64,000 nt of DNA, taken from positions 17,984,047 through 18,048,046 of the forward strand of contig OY848918.1 of NCBI GenBank assembly GCA_963693285.1, in the 5' to 3' direction. A program made the position numbers and the translations under genes. This stretch comes from Xestospongia muta (Eukaryota > Porifera > Demospongiae > Haplosclerida > Petrosiidae). Position 1 is the stretch's first letter. Each line of letters opens with the position of its first letter. The notes under the pieces were generated by a model that saw only the letters and a program-made list of their open reading frames with translations, was not told the DNA's origin and did not search any database. Positions 24,180 to 36,200 of this stretch are shown one piece after another.

Positions 24180-27100
24180 TTTGTAGATGATTATGAAGCA
24201 GTCCTCAACAGTCACATGATAGAAACTGTCACCTCATACGGAGTAAGAAGATCCAGGCAAGCTGCCAGTACCTTGCACAAGTTTATATTTGATGACAAAG
24301 AAAACATTGAGGATAATCTGAATCTGGACACTAGTAACTCAACTAAAGAGGTATGTTGGATTGATCAGAGTACAAAAAAGTATAGTTTGTATATGAGAAA
24401 TTTGTAAATGAAAAAAAAAAAGATTGTGTAATAGCCAAAGTACATGTATGTCAAGGAAACTTTCTAACATCTTTCATTGTAAATAAATAGAGCAGAAATA
24501 AATATTTTACTAAAAAAAATCAGTCTTGTGGTATTACAAATAATAATGATTATTGTTTTCCAGGTGGTTAGTAGTGATATCCGGCTATACTGGCACAAAT
24601 CTGAGGAGAAAAAAAAAGAGATTAATTTTAATGACATTCCATTCTCAGTAAATAAAATGAAGGTAATGGGTTGCTAGTTTGAAGAAAAATATTATAAAGA
24701 AAGGCCTAAACAGGGAAAGAAAGTGTCACTACAAGGCACACGAAAAATGAGATGTATGGCACACTTTGAGGTAAAAGGGTTTACTTTATATCCAGAATAT
24801 GGCATCAACCAATGTGAGAAAGTAGGCCTTACCAAATGGAAAGTGCAATGCCTGAAAGAAGACAAACTTAAGGAGTTTAATAAAATGCTACGTGCTAAAA
24901 ATCCAGTAAAAACAGAAGCTAAGTACTATGTGTCTTTTCCATCTAATGAAGCCCACTCAGAAGATCCAATCGGCTTAGAAGCTATTCATACCCAAAAAAG
25001 TACACCCAAAAGTTGCTCAAAAAATAATTGAGATGGTAACATCAGGTATAACCGACACATCAGAGGTTAGGTGTTCACTTAAATACTTTGTAGACAATAA
25101 TCTTTGCAAAGAAATTGGGCACAAACCAAATCCTCATGACGGAGCATTCTACCCTCTCAAGCAAGACATCATTAACCATATTGGGTATGGCTAAAGGGCA
25201 ATTGATTTATAAAATTTGATCAAGAAAACTTATGAATAAAAGTGGAACGGTGGAAGAAAGAAAATGAAAATTCATCATTCTGTTATAGACCACTTGGAAA
25301 GAAGACAACCTCAACTGAAAGCACAGACGAGGATGAGGAAGGTAAAGAAACATTTCTTTATGTTCATCAAGAGAAATGGCCAAGGGAATTATTAACAACA
25401 TATGGAAACACCATTACCCTAATGGACATATAAAACAACAAAGCACAGTCTTCTGCTTTTTTTCTGTGTGTGAAAACTAATGCTAACTACACAGTAGTTG
25501 CTTAGTTTGTTATTGAATCAGAAAATACAGATCAAATTTTTGAGGCTCTGTCAGTAATCAAGTTATGGAAACCTGGTTGGAAGAATATTACCATTACAGA
25601 CTACTCAAAAGCAGAAATGAGTGCTATTAATATGCTTTTCCCAAAAACTCAGCTGTATCTTTGTGAATTTCCCAGGAAACAGGCTTGGGAGAGATGGGTT
25701 AAAGATAAAAATGTGGCCCAAGTGAAATTCAAGCAACTACACGGTTGGACCTTCTCAGAGACTATGCAAATGCTCCAGTTAACTCAAATGTTGAAGATCA
25801 ACCAGCTGATTTTCTATTTAAACAAGTTCTTCAGCATCTTACATCTTCCAACATCTGGAAGAACAACAAACAGGTTCAACAATGGCTGTCTACAACATGG
25901 CTATCATGCCCTACACTTTGGGCGCGCTCATATAGGGATCAGACTTACCATGCAGCAGTAAACACAACAAATTGGGTGGAATCACAAAACAAGCTTCTTA
26001 AATATAGCTATCTTCCACAACAGAAGAATATTACCATATCAAGATTAGCCACTGTGCTCTATGAGGACTTTAATCCAGATATTCATCACAAGTACCTCTT
26101 CCTTAACTACAAGACATCTTCATTTTACAGAACCTACAATGATTTCGTTCCTAGATATCTACATGGACGGCCACGTCAAGTGATTCTTCATTGCCTAGAA
26201 AGGAAAAGTAGTTGTAGAAAATATGATGAATCAAATATTATTAGCCATGATACAGTGAATGGAGTGTTCACAATCAAAGGGTCATCAAGCAAACTGCACA
26301 CAATAAATTTTGGAACTACAAATGGGGAGCCTTCTTGTACATGCCTTGACTGGATACAGTGGAAACTATCATGCAAACATTTTTTTGCTGTGTATAAGTT
26401 TTTTGACAAGTGGGGATGGGACAGCCTACCTGAACAATACAAGTATCAACCCCACATTTCTTCTGACATAAAGAGCCTGTCAACAGACAACCAGCCAACA
26501 TGCAGTAGTGATCTTATTCAAACAGACACTGATGAATGTTCAAATGTGGAATTACCAAGCAAGCAGGTATGAATTTAATTCACAGAAATTTCACATGTAC
26601 AATCATATTCATGCTATTTGTTGTCCTTATTTTACAGCTGTCATCAACTATACGCTTGAGAAATCAACATCAAGCTGTGAGAATAATCCTGAAAGAGTTA
26701 GAGTCTCTTTTGTTTGATATAGCAAGTCATGATGTAATCAAAGAACTTCAAGATGAATTACACACAATAAAGGTCAAGTATCAAAAAAAATGTTAGGAAA
26801 GAAAATGGGCTACACTTGCATATTCAAGTAGCTGACAAGCTCATTTGAGAGAGTTCGAAAATTGAAGATAAAGTATAGGTGTTTGAGGCAACAAGTAGAT
26901 CCTTATGATTCCCTAATCCCCAAAACGAAAGTAGGACGACCTAGAAATGAATATCACTATTGAAACAGAGTAGGAAAAAAAGCATCCAATTGGCGCTAGG
27001 TAACATTCAGTGTCGACAACTACATTAGTCCAAATTTATCATTCTCTTAATCTTTTCAGAGAACATTATCATCTATACAAGATAATGGTTTGGCTGGTAA

Positions 27101-27420
27101 AAATAAGACAAATTCAACCTTCTCTACATCCTTGCAACCACCAACTCAAAGTATGTAGTATGTACACATGTATAGTTGGTAATTATCAATACAAAATCAT
27201 CACATTTATTACAGAAAAACAAAAACACTTACATGGTCGCTATGGTGAATGTGAAAATTGTTTAAGGCCTGATTACGGTCAGTGTGTAAAATACCTTGAC
27301 AAAAAGAAATTGGTGGTCCTGGGTGGAAAAAGAAAGCTTGTAAGTACAGAAAATGCATTGGAATTAAGAATGTCAACCATGAGCAGCAATCAACGTACAG
27401 TACAGGTAAGTGCATTGTAC
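24180..27420 (+). pseudogene. MULE transposase (DDE, SWIM) with C-terminal CXXC finger, inner element
   Basis: Blocks in transposon order. N-terminal: FVDDYEAVLNSHMIETVTSY near 24187, then HKSEEKKKEINFNDIPFS (24590-24650). 24723-25030: SLQGTRKMRCMAHFEVKGF, a pattern usual before the catalytic core. 25025-25180: KIIEMVTSGITDTSEVR then SLKYFVDNNLCKEIGHKPNP. 25440-25740: catalytic core including ITDYSKAEMSAI (second Asp) and YLCEFPRKQAWERWV, where the family's CDFHREQ histidine is a proline. 25745-26572: a 275-codon open frame with NTTNWVESQNKLLKY (catalytic Glu) and, at 26336-26380, the SWIM finger C-T-C-x9-C-K-H. Downstream exons (about 26640-26795, 27215-27412) end in a CXXC finger. At least two in-frame stops (near 25190 and 25430-25500) and a frameshift in the CXXC finger indicate a defective copy. 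Confidence 0.85.
27238..27375 (+). other. CXXC zinc finger coding segment, frameshifted
   Basis: The frame reads RYGECENCLRPDYGQCVKYL then DKKK. After a one-base shift it continues GGPGWKKKACKYRKCIG. This matches the CXXC finger layout CG.C..C...DCG.C..C.DK.KFGGPG..K..C..R.C of DNMT1/MLL/CFP1-type proteins, which bind unmethylated CpG. Three expected cysteines are tyrosine (TAT/TAC for TGT/TGC), and the KFGGPG motif is split by a missing T. It lies at the C-terminal end of the inner MULE's coding region. Confidence 0.75.
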
Positions 27421-27696
27421 ATGTATATCACAATTTGTTCATTTGTCATATGTATAGGCCACAAACAGAAATACTTCCATTTATGCCTTACCTGAAGCAG
27501 GTTATGGCCATCCCCAGTGTTATCCTCAGTCATCTGTCCAATCTACTGTGAAATTAATCTATAATCACCCTTAAGCTTGAGTCAGCATTCAGTTATTAAT
27601 TTATTTATTCGTAAACTAATTATTATTATAATTATTTAAATACAATTTACGTTTTGTGACGTCACCACATCGAGTTGGGTGAAAAAATTGACTCCC

Positions 27697-27706
27697 ATTA
27701 TTGAAC
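27697..27706. repeat. 10-bp target-site duplication (right) of inner MULE
   Basis: ATTATTGAAC, identical to 23973-23982. Confidence 0.85.
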
Positions 27707-27769
27707 CGACGGCGCGTGAGACCATGAAATAATTAAAATTGACCACAAGAATTTTAATTAATGTAAAAT

Positions 27770-29182
27770 GGCTTATTTGCAAGTATTACAAAACTAGTAT
27801 CTATTCTCTGGCATTTTCTTTGGTCTAGTGCATTTGAGATGTAACCACATTAAACAGGAGTTACAGTTGATATTGTTATCCCTTGAATCATCAATCTGTA
27901 GTTTGCAAACAGAACAGAAGTAATTGCATTTGTCATTCTTCATTGTAACAATGTTGATTACAATCTTCCAGGCATCATCAGTAAAAAAATCTTTTGATGC
28001 TAGCCAAGTACACACATTCACTAATACAGACATTGTTCATATTCTCTGGTATGACCTCAAACATATCTTCAGTTATCTTCTTTCATCTTAAAACATCAAG
28101 AACTTCAGTCTCTTCTATGAACCATGACAGTATAATCATTTCCTCAGCTTCTGGGATAAGGTTCTCAAAAGCAACTGGACCAATCATTCGCTTTTTTCTT
28201 AGGCAAGCCCACTACAGTTTGTCCAATCATTTAGGCCTACCATGCTTTCTTTATTGCATATAGATCCATTAGGCTTGCCTCTTCATCACTCATTGTATTC
28301 ACCTTGGCTTAACTCAATCCCACTACTATCAATTACGATCTCTTCTTGAACATGCCTTTGCTCATCTAACATGGTAGTTTCATCAGTACTGATGACACAG
28401 CTTTCGGACAAGGTGACTACATCAGACTTCTCTTGCTGACCTAATTGACATAGTATCAATTGTCAACTCTCTTCCAAAACATCTTAACACATGAAATGGA
28501 CAGAGTTGTAAAGTTGCGTCAGGAAATGCTTTTGCCAGGGCATCCCTCTCAGTTATATCTTTGTCAGTCATGATCACTTTTGTCTCAGTCCATGTTACAT
28601 TATACTTCTGAAATGTACCAATCATTTCATTAATGATGGCCTTTTGTTCTGATGCTACCAAGCACGCCGCAATAATTTCACTTTGTCCATTTTCATCACA
28701 GATTAGAAATACATAAAGTGGCAACCTTAATGAATTCAACTTGTGTGTTGAATAACATCTCTGGGAATGCCTGAAATGTGTCCTTCAATTGTTTTATCCT
28801 GGTAAAAAATGCCTAAGAGGTTGTGCTCCTTGTCAGTGAACCCATCAACAGTAATACATGGATCCTGCCAGGTTTTGATATGACAGCTTGCAGGTCTTTC
28901 CCATGAGATTCTGTCTTCAACCATAGATTAGTTACAATGTTTGTGAAGTCACGCAAAGTGACAAGTTTACCTAAATGCAAAAGTGCATCAAAATTAGCTT
29001 CTGAGACAATAACACGATGCAGACAGCACGTCATATAGTCCATGTAACAATTTCCTGATTACCAGTGGTAGAAATAAACATGATTTTGAATTAATTTCTT
29101 GTTAGATTTCCACTGTAGTGCCTTCTCATTTTCAGTTATTGTCTAAAATACAAGCAATGCAATTAAATAGTTTAAAAATTAG

Positions 29183-29219
<37 letters not shown>

Positions 29220-29810
29220 TAAGAGCAATGATACTTACATTTTCATCCACTTCCTTTGTTGAGGAAGGTTCATAAAAACGTTAGGATTCACATCATGACT
29301 GTGGTCAAGCATCATTTCTTTCGCTTCTAGTGCTTACTTGTCCTGTGTAAGTTTAATTTTAATAATTGCTTTACATTCTTCCTTAATACCCTATTATAAT
29401 AGATAAGTATCTGATAACTTGTCAGAACAAAAGTGTTCAGTGAACTGGTATAGTGTCAATTACACTAGGGAGGTTAGGCTTAGGCCAACTGTTTAGGTTG
29501 GTGCAGTTCACAGAGCATAATAATAACTCACATTTGCAGTGGTCTGCTTCCATCCTTTGGTCTGGACTTAAAGGCCCGTCCACCATGAATGCAAGCAAGC
29601 ATAACAAAAGTGTGGTTCATGTCATTAGGTACTTTGTTCACTAGCTTTGGATAGAATTTTTGAGCTTAAATTAGAGTTCTAGAATCTCGTACGTAAAACT
29701 GACAGTACATCATTCTTTGAAAAGCATCAATAACCTTTTTTGTCTGAGTCCAGCGTTTAACTTGGTTTCAACTTCAAGTATCCCACTAACTTCTGTCGAG
29801 GTGGTGCTAT
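27770..29810 (-). pseudogene. MULE transposase (ZSWIM3-like DDE) with C-terminal PHD finger, outer element
   Basis: On the minus strand, from the N-terminal side. 28813-29043: MDYMTCCLHRVIVSEANFDA then LLHLGKLVTL (helical region). 28736-28924: LWLKTESHGKDL-type region, then GFTDKEHNLLGIFYQDKTIE. 28422-28739: NSLRLPLYVFLICDENGQSE, VIMTDKDITERDALAKAFPD (second catalytic Asp) and LQLCPFHVLRCFGREL. The first-Asp block (family VDATYKLN.LRLPLY) is scrambled at about 28740-28760. The C-x-C...C-x-H SWIM segment is missing: the sequence jumps to a linker resembling GRPKG...VGLPKKK (about 28180-28250), then LSWFIEETEVLDV. 27770-27935 is the PHD finger: YFCSVC, NCNSCLMWLHLKC, then stop-FCNTCK, where the conserved Trp codon is TAG. 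Internally deleted and non-functional. Confidence 0.8.
29187..29217. repeat. (TA)n microsatellite
   Basis: About 31 bp TA repeat inside the outer MULE, in a probable transposase intron. Confidence 0.9.
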
Positions 29811-29957
29811 CACCAAAGTCTACTCTTGTCCTCATACCAGGCTGCATTCTCACCCACCAAGATACCACGTGGTTTTAATTATATTCACGTTTCCACGCAA
29901 CTGTTGGTTCAATAACCAACATCTTCTGGACCGAATGTCAGTTCACTAAACACTGCC

Positions 29958-29966
29958 AATAAGAAT
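29958..29966. repeat. 9-bp target-site duplication (right) of outer MULE
   Basis: AATAAGAAT, identical to 23922-23930. Confidence 0.85.
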
Positions 29967-30269
29967 ATATAGTGAGGCAAATTTTGAGAGCAAATTGAAT
30001 CCAGAAACATTGTAGCCATCATAGTATTTGATGAAATGTCATCAGCTGATTCACAAAGCTATTTTTCAGCTGTTTAGAAAGATATCACCAAAACGTTTTA
30101 CCATTTTGTTGTGTTGTTAGTAGACAGACAGATTAATCTAATCTTATTATAATTAGGTTAGTAATTTAGTTAGTAGTGGTTCCTCTTTTAAGTGAGCTCC
30201 TTTTCTAAGATATATCTATAGACACCTGACATAGGAACAGTGACCAACTAAGAACCTACACTTTTCACA

Positions 30270-30287
30270 ATGTCTCAGAAAAAAATA
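30270..30287 (+). CDS. Exon 1 (start codon, MSQKKI)
   Basis: Six codons then a GTAAGT donor in phase 0. ACA precedes the ATG, giving A at -3. Joins in frame to exon 2. A further upstream non-coding exon cannot be excluded. Confidence 0.6.
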
Positions 30288-33200
30288 GTAAGTCTATATA
30301 TAACTTTTTATTACTATGTCATTATCCTATATATCACTGTGATACTAACTAAACTCACATATCAGTGTTATTGTATAGACAGAATATCTTTCTAAAAGTT
30401 GGTCTTTTAGTTATAAAGGCTGATCTGTATACTTACTATACTACACTACATGATTTTGTTGTCTTTATAATAGAATGATCAACTGTACTTGGCAGCTTAT
30501 AATGGAAACATTGAAGAAGTCAAATCTACTATTGAACAAGGTGCTGATGTAAACTATCATAATCCAGACTATGTAAGTTACTAGCTCTCAATATTTAAGT
30601 ATATATCTTAACTGTGAAGCCTATTTTTCATATACAGTGTTTTTATAAATAAGTCTAAGAATCAATAATTTAGATATCAAAACAAACTGTATCATTATTA
30701 TAATGTGATTTAGTTGAGCTATAACACATGGGATGATCTGAATTTAGTAACACAAATTCTTGTCATTTTAATTGATAGTGTAAAATTTTTGTCTTATCTT
30801 ATTATATACTCCTGATAATAGTAAAGTGTTAATATTACTGATATGATGTGTACATTTGTTGATCTAATAACAATGTTACTGAATAATTCTAACAGAACCA
30901 GTTCATATCTATCATTAACACAAACTTTTGAAGGACAATATTTTTATGAATATGCTTTTAATGTGACATTTGTAAAATATATTTTCTGTATTTATTACAA
31001 GATTTTATACCACACACACATTTATTCACTTACTGTTCTCATAAATTTACAATCTACCAGAATGCTGATAAAGCTCTGATAAATATAGTTTGTTAAATAC
31101 TAATCAGAAGTATTGATTATGATTATATCAACAAGTTGTTTGCATAGCTAACTATGGTCTATTTTTATAGAGTGGCCTTTGCTTTGTTGAATTCCAGGAT
31201 TTATAATTTATATTTACAAACAACATTAAATTTTATGTTTTATACACTCATAAACAGTATACTCAGCAATGTCACTAACATAATAGATTTTTATAAACAA
31301 TTTTGGGAATTAATTTAACAAATGCATTAAATTTAGCAAATGAGGATAAAATTTTATACATCAGATATTTATAAGGCTGTATCATATTATGGTCTATATT
31401 TAGTAGAGCATGTAAAGTCACATGTCTCCCTATCATGTTAAGTTCATACCTTAATGACTGTTGTAATGTGTGTTGGTTGTGGTAATAATTTTTGAAATAA
31501 GACCACAGACCCGTCTTTGATTAACTAGGATTGCCTCATGTGACATACTGCTTTAGAAAAGAGTTATGATTAGCAAAAAATGATACCAGCCATATCTTTA
31601 GACATTCATAATTCAATATAGTAAATGTGTTACACTAAAATTTTATACACCTACATATTATTACAGTATGCCCTAAAATTTGCACATACAATTAATTGTA
31701 ACATTAGTGAGATTGTAGTAACATGTAAGAAATTACGAGTTTGATAAATATTCTTTACTCGCCAAAAAGTTTCCTTCCAATGTTTTAATTAAAGGCATGG
31801 CTATAAATAGGAAAAGTCATTTGACAAATTTAATTTTGTCAACATTTATTTTGATATTTAAAATTGTTATGATCTCTCCAAAATTACCTCTTACAAGTGT
31901 TGCTGTGAATATTTCTATGATAATAATATTCATAACCTACTAATTATTCAATTAAGATAATTATGACAATGAATAAGACTAAGTTTTTAAATTATGACAA
32001 TGAATGATATTAAATAATTTTTTTAATAAGGATGACCTTTTATATTCAGAGGTTATACCAGTATATTGTATGTTTTATGATTACTAGCAAAAATGGAAAA
32101 AAAAACAACAATCATATTTAGAGACTAACTATATATTGGTATAGTAATAGAGAGGTATTAGTTAATAAGGACATGTTGGACTTTATTTTGCATGAAAAAG
32201 AGAGTCATTAGCAACAGCTAAAATTTCATAAAGTATTAGACTAGTCTGGTGTTCCTGTCCATTTGCTTAGAGAGGATGAGTCTTGAGACAAGAGCATATA
32301 GGACTTATAGAAGGAATACATTTATAGGTAGATCATAGTCAGAACTGAAGGTCTATTAAGAAAGCTAAAAACACAAAAGACTGTTATGCTATGGACTTAT
32401 TGTGGTGATGATCTTTAAAATTGAAGTACGATGACATTTCTGTGGTCGCAAGATTTTTACGTGTTGTACCAATCCAATATGTGCTAATCCCCTGATCCTT
32501 TCTCTATTAGTAAAGGGGCAGACTATTAATAGATAGCTGATTGACCATGGATATTTTGATTTTCTAATAAGATATGTTATCAGTAGACTCAGCTCAGAGT
32601 CCTTGATATGATATGAAAGATAGTTTTGTTTACTTTCAAATTTCTTGATAGGATCTGGAGCACAATTTCATTGGTATTTCTGCCTCAGAATGAATTGCTA
32701 TACAAATACCACACTTATATGATAACTGAGAATTGACCTAAATCACTTCACATTTGTAAAATTTACAAAATTATTCCTTCTCAAAAGATTTCCTGTTTAT
32801 ATACCAACATTGCCTTAACACCCAACAAGGAAATATTCCTACTTTAGCTTTGTCCAAATCATTCACACACACACACTGTAGAACCTTGAAATGTTGTCTG
32901 TATACGGCAGTATACTGAAGTTATTAACTTCAAATCTCCTTATCCCATATCAAAAACGTTTGACTTATTACTGAGTTAAAAACATAAATTTTGAAGTAAT
33001 CCATCAAGTATTACAAGTTAAAATGTGTTTAATTTTATTATTTCAAGATTTAATTTAAAAGTCATATTCTTTAGCTAAATTCATCAACTGCAATGATCGT
33101 GAATATTATTTATTACAACATGCCTGCACAATGAAAGTCACAAGCTTTTGCTGTGTACATGTATGTCTTTGTGCATACTGTATTATTATCCACGCTGCGC

Positions 33201-36200
33201 ATGGGCGTGAAGCGAGGTTACTGTAGTCTGTCAGTAAGTATATGTGTGTCTGCACTGCCTGTTTTTTTGAACTGCTATAACTTGCAAGCGAAGCGTTAGC
33301 AGCTACCAGCGTTTAGCAACGAATAAGAAAACGTGTGGACTTTACAAAAGTAGTATCAAGAACACCGTCAAAGAAAACGAAAGCTTAAAACTCGCAAAAG
33401 AATTTTCAGGCTGCATAGTCAAAGTGCCATTTCTCAAAAGTAAAAACCTAATGTGGAGATTTTTAGTATGCTGTAGAGAATCTTAGAGGAATACGGATCA
33501 GCAAGACAGAAGGCCGTTGGTCGAAGCAATCGCTAGAAAAGTTCTGAAAAGTGTTTTTAAGATTGTACATGGACTTGGAGCAAAGTAACTCATTCAGGAA
33601 ATGTCTCAAAGCACTGAAAAAACTGCTATTAATAGATAATATATTGATTCATATTTGTACTATGGTACGTTTCCAAAGAACGCTTCATTTTCAAGTTACA
33701 ATTAATTTTGTATATGAAATATTGAAACATTTTAAAGCGTTATGTAAAGGCTCAGAGAAACATTCATCGCAAATCTAGCACTTAATCTTGCTTGGAAATT
33801 GAATGATACTATTACTTACTCAGTTACAGGCTCACAGACATGTCAATCAGAGTCCAAATTACCCAGTAAACGACAAAGCTTTTTTTCCCTTTCATTGAAG
33901 AGAAATGCTGAGTCATCAAACAACAATTTGTAATCTCCATCACGTGAGCCATTAATAATTTGACCACACCTTGTCCAATCTTAAATGTACATGTACATGC
34001 ACTCTGCAGTATAGATTTACACTGGGCACAGCAGCGAGGTTAAGCACTTTAGTGCATTTTTATAGATTAAATATGCAATGAAATATAAATGTCAAAGGAA
34101 TCTCTCCTTTTAATGTAAGCATTTTATGATATCCATATTTGTACAGTTAAAAGGTAATATCTGTCACTAAACTATTGTAGGTTTGTTATAATTATTAGAA
34201 AAATCTAGACTGTCAGTCTGCTTCTTGTACATGATCTGTTAGTACATGTAATATGGACACCGTTTTACTAATAGTAATGAACAGTCAAAAATTATATAGG
34301 TATTACTGATTGGTATAAGAAGAGGAATTGTCTATTTGGCTACATATTATACAAGTTAACTGTAATATTATTTGTAATATGTAATAGTACTTGTAAAGCT
34401 CTGATAAACATAGTTTGTTAAAATGCCAAACAGAAACATTGATTATGATTTATCAACATAGCTAACTATGGTCCATTTTATATAGTGGCCTTTGGTTTGT
34501 GATATTCCAGCATTTAATTTTATATTTGATAAGGAACATTATAATATTGTTTTATACACTCATAAACAGTATAGTCAGCAATGTCACTAACGTAATAGAC
34601 TTGTGTAAAAAAATTTGTGAATTAATTTAATGATTGCATTAAATTAAAGAAATAACGATAAAATTATATACATCAAATATTTATCACAATATTGTATCAT
34701 ATTATGGTCTATATTAATATTACAGTATATGTGAAGTCATATGTCTTCCATATAATGTTAGTTTCATAACAATACTGTAAATATGTTACACTACAAGTTT
34801 AAACATTTATTTATTTTTACAGTAGTCACTAAAATTGTTATACACAATTAATTGTGTATCGTTAAAGTCATTGTTGTAATATATAGGGAATAGTGACTTT
34901 GATAAAACATTCATCATTCAATGTTTCTTTCAATGTTTTAATTAAGGACATTGCAATGGCAGAAAAATAATTGGACAAACATAATTTTGCCAAAGTGTAT
35001 TTTAAAATTCATAACTATTATGATCACTCTCTAACATTGTCTGCTACAGAAGTTACTTGTGAACATTTTCCGTTATAACAATGTTTATAACCTATTATTA
35101 TTTTATCAAGAAAATAATAACAATGAATACGATTAAGTTTATAATTTTTTTAAAAAGAGTGATTTTTATAATCAGAGGTTAAACCAGTATATTGTATATT
35201 TATGAATAGTAGCAAAACATATAATGCTAACATCCACAGACTAACTATATATTGGTACAGTAAATAAATAATGTATGAAGTCTCTTACCTAGAGAGGTAC
35301 TAGTCTATAAAGAACATATTGGACTTCATTTTCTCTGGACAAGTAATACTGAGACAATAGCAACAGCTAAAATTTCATAAAATATTAGACTAGTCTGGTG
35401 TTCCTGTCCTTTTGCTTAGAGAGGATGATTCTGGAGACAAAAACATATAAGACTTGTATAGCAAGAATAGATTTATTGGTAGAGCATACTTAGAATGATA
35501 TGCACTGATTGTGGTAATGATCTTTCAAATACAAGCATAGATGACATTTCTGTGGTCTGCACCATTTTTGCAAGTCATATGAGTCCAATATGTGCTAGTC
35601 CCCAGACACTTTGTCTCGAACTGAAAGTCAGATTATTATTAGACAGCTAAATGTCCCTGAATATTTTAATATTCTAACTAAAGATCTTATCAGCAGACAC
35701 AACTTAGAGTCCTTAATATAATATGATAATAGTTTTATTCTCTTTCAATGTTAGTGACAGGATCTGGAGCACAAATTCAGTGTTATTTCACTCATCAAAA
35801 TGAATTGCTATACACATGTCACACCTATATATTAACTGGGAACTAAACAAACTCACTTTACATTTGAAATATTTCCAAAATTATTCCTTCTGCAATGGTT
35901 TCCTATATATACAGTATTTTATATCTAAGATAATTTAGTTTGACATTTCTTAAACACAGAGTTTAAACCAGTATATTGGGTTGACCATGTTTACTAGTAA
36001 AACATATATTATTAACATATCCACAGAGTAACTATATAATTGTAAATAATGTTCATAATACATTTTAATGAGTAATGTAGTATTTATAAGGACTCCATAA
36101 TTAAAAATGATTTCAAGATATTAAAGAAGTCCAGTAATGACTTTTAATACTTTCAAAGTATTAAAATGTTAATTTAAGTTGTCCTAATGCAATTATAGGT

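Larger units (their letters stand above)
23983..27696 (+). mobile_element. Inner MULE transposon with SWIM and CXXC zinc fingers
   Basis: 3,714-bp element. The 41-bp terminal inverted repeats (23983-24023 and 27656-27696) differ at one position. They begin GGGAGTCAATTTTTTCACCC and end GTGACGTCAC. A perfect 10-bp duplication, ATTATTGAAC, flanks it, and it is inserted inside the left inverted repeat of another MULE. The near-identical ends and intact duplication suggest a fairly recent insertion, but the coding region already carries stops and frameshifts. Confidence 0.9.
23931..29957 (-). mobile_element. Outer MULE transposon with PHD finger, carrying a nested MULE
   Basis: The left end GGTAGTGTTTAGTGAACCGA (23931) and the reverse complement of the right end, GGCAGTGTTTAGTGAACTGA (from 29957), are terminal inverted repeats. 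Similarity continues through ACATTCGGT and TTATTGAACC. An exact 9-bp duplication, AATAAGAAT, flanks the element. The coding part lies on the minus strand at 27.77-29.8 kb. A second MULE (23983-27696) sits inside the left inverted repeat. Without it, the element would be about 2.3 kb, and it has lost its SWIM segment. Its right end lies 312 bp upstream of the start codon of the ankyrin-Roc-COR-Death gene. Confidence 0.85.

Noticed and set aside
25617..25961. 114-aa plus-strand frame as an independent gene
   Set aside because: Its first half is the MULE catalytic core and its second half is an out-of-frame shadow of the 275-aa frame.
28740..28924. Outer MULE considered as a potentially active element
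   Set aside because: The first catalytic Asp block is scrambled, the SWIM segment is missing and the PHD Trp codon is a stop.
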